Source: Castellaniella sp049650445
GTDB taxonomy: Bacteria > Pseudomonadota > Gammaproteobacteria > Burkholderiales > Burkholderiaceae_B
DNA length: 64,000 bases
Reading direction: 5' to 3'
Assembly: GCF_049650445.1 (NCBI RefSeq)
Contig: NZ_JBASAD010000003.1
Span: 1-64,000, forward strand
The position numbers and the translations under genes are program-made. Of this stretch, positions 36,297 through 44,710 are shown in pieces (the first letter of the stretch is position 1; each line of letters starts with the position of its first letter). The notes under the pieces were generated by a model that saw only the letters and a program-made list of their open reading frames with translations, had not been told where the DNA came from and did no database searches.

Positions 36297-38216
36297 CTAT
36301 GCTTGCGCGGACCGGTCCGCAGACGTCACATGGCGCCAGATGCCGCCGCTCAGGCGCAGATTCTCCGGCTCGCCGGCCAAGTGTTCCCGAAGCCGGTCGA
36401 AATACGCCTTCCGCCAGCGCTGCGCATAGGCTTGCTCATCCTCGCCCGGATTAGCCGCCGGCAGCATCTCCAGCGTGTAGGTCACACGGCCGTTCTCCCA
36501 GCGAGGCGCGTAGAACACCGATGGCACGCCCAGGCGGTACGCCAGATGGGACGCGAAGCCGGAGTAGGTCACCTCCTGTCCTTCGAAGGTCGTGCGCGGC
36601 GCGGCGGGATTGGCTGCGCCATCGATGGCCAGACACAGCACGTAGCCCGCGTTGATCGCGCGCATGCAGGCCTTGGCGACCTGGGCCTCGGTCTGGTCGG
36701 CGGTGGAAATCAGCGCCGCAGAATAGCTGCTCTGGGCGATGCTGGGTGCCGTCGCCAGCCAGCGGGACGGGATGCCCACCAACTCCAGGGCCATCAAGCC
36801 GGCGTACATGGGGCCCACGTGCGCCGTGGCGACCACGACACCGCGCCCGACCGCCAGCAACGGCGCGAAAAAGCGCTCGCCGTTATCGAGCTCGCCCAGC
36901 AGGTGCATGGCCTCTTCGACGCGCTCCTCGCGGCATTCGAGCCAGTCGAGCAGCAGATGATCGACCCGATGGCCCCAGCGCGCCCGGCGCTCCCAGGCCG
37001 CACGATCGATGGACGTATCGCCGCGCAACGACCAGGCCCAATCCAGGCGTGCCTGCGGGATGGGCGCGGTGTCCAGCGTTCCCTCCATGCGGGCCATGGC
37101 TGCCTGGAACGTGTCCGGAAGCTGGGCGCTGCGCGTGGCGATGTATCGCGAGAACAGCGCCTCGGCCTCTTTCCTGCGGCCCGCCTGCGATAGCGCTCCG
37201 ATGGCGGCCCGCTGCCACAGCAGCTTGTCCGGGGACTTTTCGACCAGTCTCATCAACTGATCGGCTGCATCGCCATACTGCAGGGTGTAGCGCAGCGCGC
37301 GGGCATACAGGGCGCGCGTATGCTCCAGTTCCGGCGCCAGTTCAAGGGCCCGCGCCAGCGGCACCACCGCTTCCTGGTAGCGGCCAGCGCGCAGCAGGGT
37401 TTCCCCATGCAGCGTCAAGAGCCGCACATCCGTCGGCGCCATCTGCAAACCTGCTTCGAAATGCGCCACCGCATGCACCTTGCGATCTGCTTCCGAGCCA
37501 CGCCGCAGATGCGAGAGCCCAAGCGACGAACGCAGCCCCGCGCAGTCGTGCCCCGCGCGCAGCGCGGCGTCGCCAAGCCGGATTGCCGCCACCGTGCGGC
37601 CATCCTCCATCAGGGCGCGCACGGCCATCGTCGCCACGCGTTCGTTCGGCAGCTCGTCCGGCTCCAGTGCCGCCGCGATGTCTGCCGCCTCGGCCACATC
37701 GCCGTTGCGCACGAAAGCCATCATCCAGGAATACGCTTCGCCTGGTTCGCTGTGGGCCAGGGCCAGGGTCGCGCGAGCCGCTTTGGCCGCCTCGGCCACC
37801 CGGCCCGCACGCACGCGCAATTGAATCCGCACGGCATGCAGCGCCGCGTTGTCCGGCTCGATGCCGGCGGCGGCATCCGCCTCGGCAATCGCCTGATCCC
37901 ACTGCCCCATGCGACCGAACAGGCTGGCGAGCAGACGGCGCTCCTCGACACGCGAGGGGTGAACGGCAATCAGCACGCCCAGCGCGGCGATCGCGGGCCC
38001 GAGCCGGCCCTCGCGCACGAAGGGCGAAACCAGCAATCGCCGGACATCGCGCCAGCCGTCCTTGACCTGCCGCAATGCCGGTTCGAGCGCAGTCATGTCG
38101 CGCTCGGGGTCGGCCGCGTCGCGGATCCGCCCGATGGTTTCGCGCAAGCGGGCGATGGCGTTCTGCGGATCGACGCCAACCACAGGCCGGCGGCTCTCCA
38201 TCGTCGTATCAACCAT
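36297..38216 (-). CDS. TPR protein with C-terminal LPLAT-like acyltransferase domain
   Basis: A 639-residue soluble protein. Residues about 60-390 are helical tetratricopeptide-like repeats. From residue 457 to the end the pattern GRGVVVATAHVGPMY, AIDGAANPAAPRTTFEGQEVTY and SHLAYRLGVPSVFYAPR resembles the LpxL/HtrB lysophospholipid acyltransferase fold. The catalytic His466 is kept, but the acidic residue of H-x4-D/E is not (HVGPMY). It overlaps kpsE by 8 bp with GAGG well placed before the ATG. It may build or modify the capsule's lipid anchor; this is inference. Confidence 0.7.
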   Translation of the reverse strand: MVDTTMESRRPVVGVDPQNAIARLRETIGRIRDAADPERDMTALEPALRQVKDGWRDVRRLLVSPFVREGRLGPAIAALGVLIAVHPSRVEERRLLASLFGRMGQWDQAIAEADAAAGIEPDNAALHAVRIQLRVRAGRVAEAAKAARATLALAHSEPGEAYSWMMAFVRNGDVAEAADIAAALEPDELPNERVATMAVRALMEDGRTVAAIRLGDAALRAGHDCAGLRSSLGLSHLRRGSEADRKVHAVAHFEAGLQMAPTDVRLLTLHGETLLRAGRYQEAVVPLARALELAPELEHTRALYARALRYTLQYGDAADQLMRLVEKSPDKLLWQRAAIGALSQAGRRKEAEALFSRYIATRSAQLPDTFQAAMARMEGTLDTAPIPQARLDWAWSLRGDTSIDRAAWERRARWGHRVDHLLLDWLECREERVEEAMHLLGELDNGERFFAPLLAVGRGVVVATAHVGPMYAGLMALELVGIPSRWLATAPSIAQSSYSAALISTADQTEAQVAKACMRAINAGYVLCLAIDGAANPAAPRTTFEGQEVTYSGFASHLAYRLGVPSVFYAPRWENGRVTYTLEMLPAANPGEDEQAYAQRWRKAYFDRLREHLAGEPENLRLSGGIWRHVTSADRSAQA

Positions 38217-39498
38217 GGCGCAGTCCTCTCAACAAAGCCATCGCCACGCGAGCGATGAACATGAGCACAAAGCCCAGCGCCAGCGCCTGCAACAGCAGGA
38301 GACCCGTGCGCGGGCTGCTGGGCCGGTCCGTGGGAACCGGTTGCGCGATGATGGACAGATACCGCTGCAAGCGCAGAGCGTCCGTCATCGCCTGTTGGTA
38401 CGATTGCTGCGCCAGGGTCAGGTTTGAATCCGCGAACGCCTGGGCGTTGCGCAGCGCCTCGTACGACTTGAGCTGCCTGGCTTCCGCATTGCCGCCCCCG
38501 CTCAGGCGATAACGCACGGCCGCGAGCCGTTTTTTCAGGGCGGCGACCTGCATCTCGGCGGGCTTGAGCATGAAGTGATCCTTGTTGTTCAAGGCCCGGA
38601 TCTTGTCCAGCCTGATCTGCGCGGTGCTGAGCTCCCCTTCCAGTTGCCTGGACAGATCCAGCAGCATCGACACCGTGGCGGCGGGATCGACGTTTCCATG
38701 CGCCGTGCGCCACGTCGTCAGCGCGTCCCGGGCCGCGAGCGCATCCTGCTCCGCCATCCTGACCGACTCCTTGCTCACCGTCAGCTTGTCGGAGACGCCC
38801 TTCTCGTTCATGGTACTGACGAATTTCTCGGCCAGCTCGATGAGCGCCCTGGACAGCGTGGCCGCGTCTTCCGAGGAAAACGCGCTGACCTGCAGCACAT
38901 CGATCTGTTCCAACGCATTGAACGAGACGTGCACCGACGCCCGGTAGGCGCGATACAGCTCGTCCTCGCTGGCATCCTCGGCAAGGCGATTGAACGGATC
39001 CCAACTGGGATTCGTCAGGTAACGGCGCAGGCCGACCTTCTGGTCGAGCTGCCGCATGCTGTCGCGCGACTCCAGGAAGTCGGCGACCGCCCACCCGTCC
39101 ACGAATCCGCCCAGCATGCCGCCCGAATTCCCCGTGGTGAGCAAACTGGCCGCCCCCGCGCCGCCTTGCTGACCAGACGCCGATTGCACGAAAAACCGCG
39201 ACTCCGCCTCGTAGCGCGGTATGGCAAAGAGACACACGTAGGCCAGGGCGAGCGCCACCGGCGCGACGACGATCAGCGCATTGATCCAGCGCTGGCGGCG
39301 GCGCTCGCGCAGCGCCGACTGACGCTCGCGGCGACGGCGTTCGATCTCGGACCCGTTTTCAGAACCCGAGCTGGCCATCGTCGAATCCGTCTCCGTGGTC
39401 ATCCCCGTGGGTTCCGGCGTCGCTTCGCGATCGCCGCGGGGGAAATCTGAGGATGCACTGGTCGAGGTCGTCTTCGATGCGGAGTGCGCTTCGTTCAT
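38209..39498 (-). CDS. kpsE: KpsE-like capsule export inner-membrane protein
   Basis: A 429-residue polysaccharide co-polymerase (PCP-3) homologue. A low-complexity Ser/Thr/Glu N-terminus is followed by an Arg-rich basic stretch, a membrane segment (about residues 72-92), a long periplasmic coiled coil and a C-terminal membrane segment (about 400-420). KpsE joins the ABC exporter to the outer-membrane channel. AAAGG supports the ATG at 39498, giving a 140-bp overlap with kpsT; ATGs at 39402 and 39378 would shorten this. Confidence 0.85.
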   Translation of the reverse strand: MNEAHSASKTTSTSASSDFPRGDREATPEPTGMTTETDSTMASSGSENGSEIERRRRERQSALRERRRQRWINALIVVAPVALALAYVCLFAIPRYEAESRFFVQSASGQQGGAGAASLLTTGNSGGMLGGFVDGWAVADFLESRDSMRQLDQKVGLRRYLTNPSWDPFNRLAEDASEDELYRAYRASVHVSFNALEQIDVLQVSAFSSEDAATLSRALIELAEKFVSTMNEKGVSDKLTVSKESVRMAEQDALAARDALTTWRTAHGNVDPAATVSMLLDLSRQLEGELSTAQIRLDKIRALNNKDHFMLKPAEMQVAALKKRLAAVRYRLSGGGNAEARQLKSYEALRNAQAFADSNLTLAQQSYQQAMTDALRLQRYLSIIAQPVPTDRPSSPRTGLLLLQALALGFVLMFIARVAMALLRGLRHG

Positions 39499-40108
39499 AG
39501 ATCAAGCCTTTGAAACAATAGTCCGCCAACTGATTCTGGCGATAACTAGAGAAAATAAGCGTCCGGCCCACCAGCCGTTCTTCGAACAGGGCGAGCCAGA
39601 GGCGCGTGAAGCGGCAGGGCTCGAAGGGAATGCTTCCTTCGATCACGTAAGCATCGAACGCCGGCGCCAACGCCAGCGCGAACGAAAATTCCTGTCGTGT
39701 ATAGGGGGGCCAATGCTCCATGGGTTTGGCCAGGCATTTGGGATCGCTGATCAGGTCCGCCACCAGTTCGTGTGTCATATCCGCGTCGATCTCGTACATC
39801 TCGCTGATGAAATCGATCATGCTCAGGCCGGTCGCCTTGCTGCGGATGAAACCCTGCCGGCCGATCGCCCACGACACGTTGCCATCGTGCGTGACGAAGC
39901 CCTGGCGTGGCGGACGCAGGCGGCACAGCACGTCCACCAGTTGACGATGCATTTCCGGCACGGGCGACAGCAAGGCGTAGCGCCCGACCGGAATATCGAG
40001 ACTGGCATTGGCCAACAGCGCCTGCCTGCGGCCGAAGGCATACGGCTCGTCGGTCACGCCATTGATCCGGATGATCATCCCAGGGTCTGTCAACAAGGAT
40101 CCTCGCAT
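39359..40108 (-). CDS. kpsT: KpsT-like ABC protein with degenerate catalytic motifs
   Basis: A 249-residue homologue of capsule ATPase KpsT along its whole length (MIIRINGVTD start, GNVSWAIG, IDFISEMYE). All catalytic motifs are altered. Walker A GxxGxGKST is LSPVPEMHRQ (about 47-56), the signature SSG is YTRQEF (136-141), Walker B ends VIEG (155-158) with no DE pair, and the H-loop His is Tyr (SSYR). ATP hydrolysis is therefore unlikely. GAGG precedes the ATG at 40108; 40135 and 40078 are alternatives. The last 45 or so residues overlap kpsE. Confidence 0.8.
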   Translation of the reverse strand: MRGSLLTDPGMIIRINGVTDEPYAFGRRQALLANASLDIPVGRYALLSPVPEMHRQLVDVLCRLRPPRQGFVTHDGNVSWAIGRQGFIRSKATGLSMIDFISEMYEIDADMTHELVADLISDPKCLAKPMEHWPPYTRQEFSFALALAPAFDAYVIEGSIPFEPCRFTRLWLALFEERLVGRTLIFSSYRQNQLADYCFKGLIYERSALRIEDDLDQCILRFPPRRSRSDAGTHGDDHGDGFDDGQLGF

Positions 40109-40118
40109 AGGTTCTGCC

Positions 40119-41459
40119 TCACATGGGCTGGACATCGGGGCGGGCCAGGCGCTCGGCCATCAGGGCGACCACCAGCAGGAAGACCAGCGAGGTCAGGAAA
40201 TAGCTCAGGCTGGCATCGTGCGACTGGTACGCATGGAAGTAAGCGGAATGCAGCAGTTGCATGCCATGCGCGAACGGCGACCAGAGCACCCACGGACGCA
40301 ATTGCTCCGGCAACTGTTCCGATACAAAAAAGACGGACGCGAAGATCTGAAAAAACCGTTCGATAATCGGCGCAAGCCGCAAAAAGAAACGCCAGAACGT
40401 CGCGATCGTGCCGAACAGCAGCCCCATCGCCGCGCCGCAACACCCCATCAGGACAACGAAAAGAATGAAGCCGGCCCAACTGATCGGCAATGTGATGAGA
40501 CCCAAGGCATGACCGGCGCTGATCAACACCGCGAACACCACCAGATACACCGACACATAGATCAGCGCCTGCACCAGGGCGCACATCAACGGCGTCACGC
40601 CCTGAAAGTTCAGCAGGCCGCGGGCCGACACATAGGCCGTGCTGCTCCGGAAGGCGATCTGCCGGAACATGATCCAGGTCGTCGCGCCCAACAGCGCGAA
40701 CGTCTGCACATCCATACCCATGATGTAATGCGTGCCCATCAGGATATACAGCGACGAAATCAAGGTCAGCAGCACCACGGGTCCGACCAGGGCCCACACC
40801 AGGGCGATACGGCTCTCGCCTTGCATCACACGCAACTGATAGATGAACATCGCCATCAGCGTGCGCCCGACCGGCTGGACCCGGCCGGCCATGTCCGGCG
40901 GCCGCCCCTCGTGCAAGACGCGCAGGCGGTCCCGCAGGATCGCCAGGTCGCCCGCTTCGTCTTGCGCCACATCGATCTGCAGCGCTATGTCGTTGCGTGA
41001 CGCATAGCGCCGCGCTTCACGCGCCTCGTCCTGCTTGCGCCGCTCCACGCGCCGCGCGTACGCCGCAGCCAGGCGTTCGTCCTCGGCCACCAGCCTGTCC
41101 GGCATGTAGCCCGGCGTGAAGACCGCCACGCCCGCGCGGATGTCCTGTTCCAGGAGGCGCACGATGATGCGCAAGCGCCGCCGGGAAAAATCGGCCAGGC
41201 TTTCGTCGACCGCGCTGCGCGCAATCTCCGCCTCCAGCTCCGCCTGCACCGCTTCGTACACCGCCCGCCGGGCCGCCACAGAATCATGCGGCTCGCCCTC
41301 CAGGCGGGCGAGCAAAGGCTTGAACAGCACGGCCGGCGCAGCCTTGGCTTCGAACAGGGCGGCCGGATCCAGCCGCCAGTCGGCGACACCGGCCCCCACC
41401 GTGTAGTGACTGTCTTGTCGGCGTGATCGCCAGCCTTTGATCCGGTCCTCGTTACTCAT
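40119..41459 (-). CDS. kpsM: KpsM-like capsule ABC permease with long N-terminal extension
   Basis: A 446-residue protein. The last 260 residues are a KpsM/ABC-2 type permease with six membrane segments and the typical VLWSPFAHGMQLLHSAYF ending. The first 190 or so residues are a charged, mostly helical cytoplasmic region not present in E. coli KpsM (about 258 residues). The extension may take over contacts or a role of the degenerate ATPase next door. The ATG at 41459 starts 7 bp after the kpsD stop; a start at 41501 is also open. Confidence 0.83.
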   Translation of the reverse strand: MSNEDRIKGWRSRRQDSHYTVGAGVADWRLDPAALFEAKAAPAVLFKPLLARLEGEPHDSVAARRAVYEAVQAELEAEIARSAVDESLADFSRRRLRIIVRLLEQDIRAGVAVFTPGYMPDRLVAEDERLAAAYARRVERRKQDEAREARRYASRNDIALQIDVAQDEAGDLAILRDRLRVLHEGRPPDMAGRVQPVGRTLMAMFIYQLRVMQGESRIALVWALVGPVVLLTLISSLYILMGTHYIMGMDVQTFALLGATTWIMFRQIAFRSSTAYVSARGLLNFQGVTPLMCALVQALIYVSVYLVVFAVLISAGHALGLITLPISWAGFILFVVLMGCCGAAMGLLFGTIATFWRFFLRLAPIIERFFQIFASVFFVSEQLPEQLRPWVLWSPFAHGMQLLHSAYFHAYQSHDASLSYFLTSLVFLLVVALMAERLARPDVQPM

Positions 41460-41466
41460 CGATATG

Positions 41467-42624
41467 CTATTGGGATAGCGACGACGAGCTGGCGCCCGCA
41501 TCGCTGCCGATGGCTTTCGTGGCGCTGAAGCCCGCGCTCATCGTGAAGCGGAAGGCCGACAGGACCTTCTGCACCTGCGTGAACGGCGCGTCCGAAATAT
41601 AGATCGCCTGACCTTCACGCACCGTGAACTCGCGCGCCAGCGCCACCTGCTCCGGACGGGTCAGGTCAAACTGGTAGACCACGGGCAGCTTGTCCGGCTT
41701 GCCGTCCACCCCGGCCTTCGCGGGCGTGAACAAGAACACGGAACGCGGATCCGCCAGCTTGTCGTCCAGCCCCCTGGAATCGGCCAGCGCATCCAGCACG
41801 CTGTAATTGCGCTTGCTGATGGCTACGCGCCCTTGAGTACCGGCCGCCCCCAGCACGGTCAGAAACGCCTTGGCGTCATAGGCGGTAATGACATCGCCCG
41901 CCCGCAGCAGAATGTCATTGGCCTGATTCCGGTAGATATCCGACAGCCGCACCGACGCCACCTGCTTGTTGCGACGCAGGCTGATGATCATCTGCTCGGG
42001 GTTCTCCTGCACCGGTGCCGCCTGCGCCAGCGCGCTGCTCAGGCGCTGGGACGTCTGCGTGATGGGATACATGCCGGGCCTGGTCAGGTTTCCCTGCACC
42101 GTCACCATCTGCCCGCGTTCGTCGGCCACGCGCGTCACGCTGATGTCGGCGCCAACCACAAGCTTGCTCAGGCGCGCCATCACGGCGTCACGCAACTGTT
42201 CCAGGGTCTGGCCCTCGGCCCGAAACTTGCCGATGATGGGGAATGTGACATGACCCGAACGGTCGACTTCCTGGTTGCCCAGGTCGCTCACACCAGACGG
42301 GTCCGTCGCGAATACGCCCAGGCCGCCGCGTTCCCACACCTTGATGTTGATGCCGTCGCCGGGTGCCAGGCGGTCGAATCCCGCTTGCGTCAGGTCGCGG
42401 TAGCGCGCGGGGAAATCGGCCACCTCGGGCACCCGGCTCTGCTGCGCGAGTTCGCGCGACACGGGCATCACGATGACGTCCTTGTCATTGTGGGCCCCCG
42501 TCATTTCACTCAGCATGGGGCCGGACCGCGGAAGTTGGCAGCCCGAGAGCGTCAGCGCGGCCAGCAGCAACAGAGGCAGGATCGTGTGGCGCCGCACGTT
42601 CGGGGCCAGGACTTTCATGTACAT
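41467..42624 (-). CDS. Polysaccharide export outer-membrane lipoprotein (Wza/KpsD type)
   Basis: A 385-residue outer-membrane polysaccharide exporter. The lipobox LSGC puts the acylated Cys at about residue 29. The poly-export domain (RLAPGDGINIKVWERGGLGVF) and SLBB-like folds (VTVQGNLTRPGMYPI and DVITAYDAKAFLTVLG) follow. It should form the outer-membrane channel that completes the KpsMTE route. GAGGG is 5 nt before the ATG at 42624. Confidence 0.9.
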   Translation of the reverse strand: MYMKVLAPNVRRHTILPLLLLAALTLSGCQLPRSGPMLSEMTGAHNDKDVIVMPVSRELAQQSRVPEVADFPARYRDLTQAGFDRLAPGDGINIKVWERGGLGVFATDPSGVSDLGNQEVDRSGHVTFPIIGKFRAEGQTLEQLRDAVMARLSKLVVGADISVTRVADERGQMVTVQGNLTRPGMYPITQTSQRLSSALAQAAPVQENPEQMIISLRRNKQVASVRLSDIYRNQANDILLRAGDVITAYDAKAFLTVLGAAGTQGRVAISKRNYSVLDALADSRGLDDKLADPRSVFLFTPAKAGVDGKPDKLPVVYQFDLTRPEQVALAREFTVREGQAIYISDAPFTQVQKVLSAFRFTMSAGFSATKAIGSDAGASSSSLSQ

Positions 42625-42655
42625 AAGTTCCCTCGGCTTGAGCCGCTTAAGCCCA

Positions 42656-44710
42656 TCACGCCCGCATCAGGCCCATGGCCGGCGCGAGATCGATGTGATC
42701 GTCGTTCCCGGAACTGACGGGCATGCACAGGCTCAGAAATTTAGTCAGCATCGCCTCGAGCGAAAACAGCTTCTGCGCCCGGCGGCGGCTGCGCACCCCC
42801 ACGTCCTCGCTGCTGTGCGCCTTGCTCACCATCGACGTGACCTTCTCGCACGCCTCGTGCAGATCCGGATGCACGACGTCACTGAGCAGATGACCCGTCT
42901 CGTTTTCCACGAAACACTCGCCCGCGCCGCCGGCTGGCGTCGAGACCACCGGAACCCCCAGCAATTGCGCCTCGATCAGCACGTTCGGCAAGCCTTCGTA
43001 ACGCGACAGCAGCACGCTGGCATCCATCTGCGAATACCAATAGCCGACATGGTTCGACAGGCCCACCAGCAAGAGCCGGTCGGTCACGTCCAGCTCTTGC
43101 GCCAGCGCCTCGATGTTCTCTCGCAGACGCCCGTCACCCACGATGACAAAGCGCGCATGCGGTCGCTCCTTCAGGTACAGCGCGGCCAGCTTGATCCACA
43201 GCTGCGGCCGCTTGTCCGGTTCCAGCCGGAACACGCCACCGATCGTTTCCGTGGCGTCATCCGTGCTCGCCTGGAAGGCCTTCCACAGTTTCTTGTCGGC
43301 GGCCGACGCGCCGGTCGGCAGTTCGGGCACACCGTTGTACAAGATGTGAAAGCGCTCGATCGGAATGTCCAGCCATTCCGAGTACGCCTGCGCAGCCTTG
43401 CGGCTGTTGCTGACAAAGATCACTCCCGGCACCTGAGCCAGGGCCTGATACAGCTCCGGATACTCCGCGCGGAAGCGATCCTTGCGGATGTTCGGCGGCA
43501 AGCCTCGGAACACCAGATGGATGGTCGGAGTGCCCGCCAGCAAGGCCGCCAGCGCGCCGAACAGGCAGGTGCCGTCCTGCCACAGGCTCACCACGTCGAA
43601 CGGCTTGGTCCGCAACACCGGCGCAAGCCGCGTCACGCCATAGTGGACAGGCGGAGGCAACTGTTCCAGCAAGCGGGTCAGACTTCCTTCGGGAACGGTC
43701 TGGTGAGACACCGAGACGGCCGGCAAGCGGTTGATCTCCGTGACGGGAATGTGCGCCTTGATCAGGACGGGCAGGAAAAAATCGTCCTGCCGCTTGGGCG
43801 AACCCGTCGGCTCGGTGTGCTGCTTGACCAGCACTTCGACCTTCTTGGGCCGAATGGGAAGATCGGCGGATCGCCGCTTGGGCGCTTTGGCCATGCGGGT
43901 CAGTTCGCCGGCCAGGCGCGTCAACTGCCGCTCGGCGCCGCCGGGGCCCAGGCTGCCGGTGACCAGCGCCACGGAGACGGATTTTCCCGGTGCATGTTCG
44001 GCAATCTTCCGGTTGCGAAAGTGCAGAATCGCATGTTTCATCGACACGATCCGGACGTCTTTTCCCGCCAGCGCCTCTTCGGGTTCGAAGCGCTGGTAGA
44101 ACGCATAGTCACTGGCCAGCCCCTCGGCAAGTTCAGCCGCCTTGCTGCCGGGCGCCAGGTGCTTGACCACCGGGGCGATCACCTCGAACGCATCAGCCAG
44201 CAAACCGCGTTTGCGCAGGCGCTTGGCAAACTCGGCACGCATGTTGCGGTCCGTATGTTGCGAGATCAAGCGGCGGAACAAGGCATCGGACTGTTCATGC
44301 GCCCGGATGTCGCCCAGCAGCTTCGCCCGCGCGAACAGGCGGTCGGCGTTGCTCTTCGACTCGGGCAGATGGCGATCGACCAGCGCCAAGGCCTCTTCGA
44401 TACGCCGTTCCTTCACGAGGCGCGTGGCGCAATGGCGGACGATCTGCAGATCGTCCGGGCATTCCTGCAGCAGGGTCTCCCATTGCTCGGCCATGCCCTC
44501 GTTCAGGCCCGCCGACTCCTGCAAGCGAAGCAGCAGGAAGCGGACCTTCGAGTCCTCCATGCACCCCTCGGCCAGCGCCCTCGCCCGTGTCAGATTTTCC
44601 TGTGCGATTTGAACCCGCCCCGACTCCGCAACGATCTCCGCCAACTGCGCCTGGACCTGTTGAAGATTGAACGTGACGCTCTCTTGCTCGACAATCCGTG
44701 GCGAGCTCAT
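42656..44710 (-). CDS. GT4-family glycosyltransferase with N-terminal helical repeats
   Basis: A 684-residue protein. Residues about 15-200 are TPR-like helices. The GT-B fold begins near VALVTGSLGPGGAERQLTRLA (about residue 250), and the donor-binding half has GGVFRLEPDKRPQLWIKL, FVIVGDGRLR and the E-x7-E motif in YEGLPNVLIEAQLLGVP. It is likely a retaining transferase that builds the capsule repeat. The ATG at 44710 overlaps the previous stop as ATGA and has AAAGGTGG before it. Confidence 0.85.
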   Translation of the reverse strand: MSSPRIVEQESVTFNLQQVQAQLAEIVAESGRVQIAQENLTRARALAEGCMEDSKVRFLLLRLQESAGLNEGMAEQWETLLQECPDDLQIVRHCATRLVKERRIEEALALVDRHLPESKSNADRLFARAKLLGDIRAHEQSDALFRRLISQHTDRNMRAEFAKRLRKRGLLADAFEVIAPVVKHLAPGSKAAELAEGLASDYAFYQRFEPEEALAGKDVRIVSMKHAILHFRNRKIAEHAPGKSVSVALVTGSLGPGGAERQLTRLAGELTRMAKAPKRRSADLPIRPKKVEVLVKQHTEPTGSPKRQDDFFLPVLIKAHIPVTEINRLPAVSVSHQTVPEGSLTRLLEQLPPPVHYGVTRLAPVLRTKPFDVVSLWQDGTCLFGALAALLAGTPTIHLVFRGLPPNIRKDRFRAEYPELYQALAQVPGVIFVSNSRKAAQAYSEWLDIPIERFHILYNGVPELPTGASAADKKLWKAFQASTDDATETIGGVFRLEPDKRPQLWIKLAALYLKERPHARFVIVGDGRLRENIEALAQELDVTDRLLLVGLSNHVGYWYSQMDASVLLSRYEGLPNVLIEAQLLGVPVVSTPAGGAGECFVENETGHLLSDVVHPDLHEACEKVTSMVSKAHSSEDVGVRSRRRAQKLFSLEAMLTKFLSLCMPVSSGNDDHIDLAPAMGLMRA

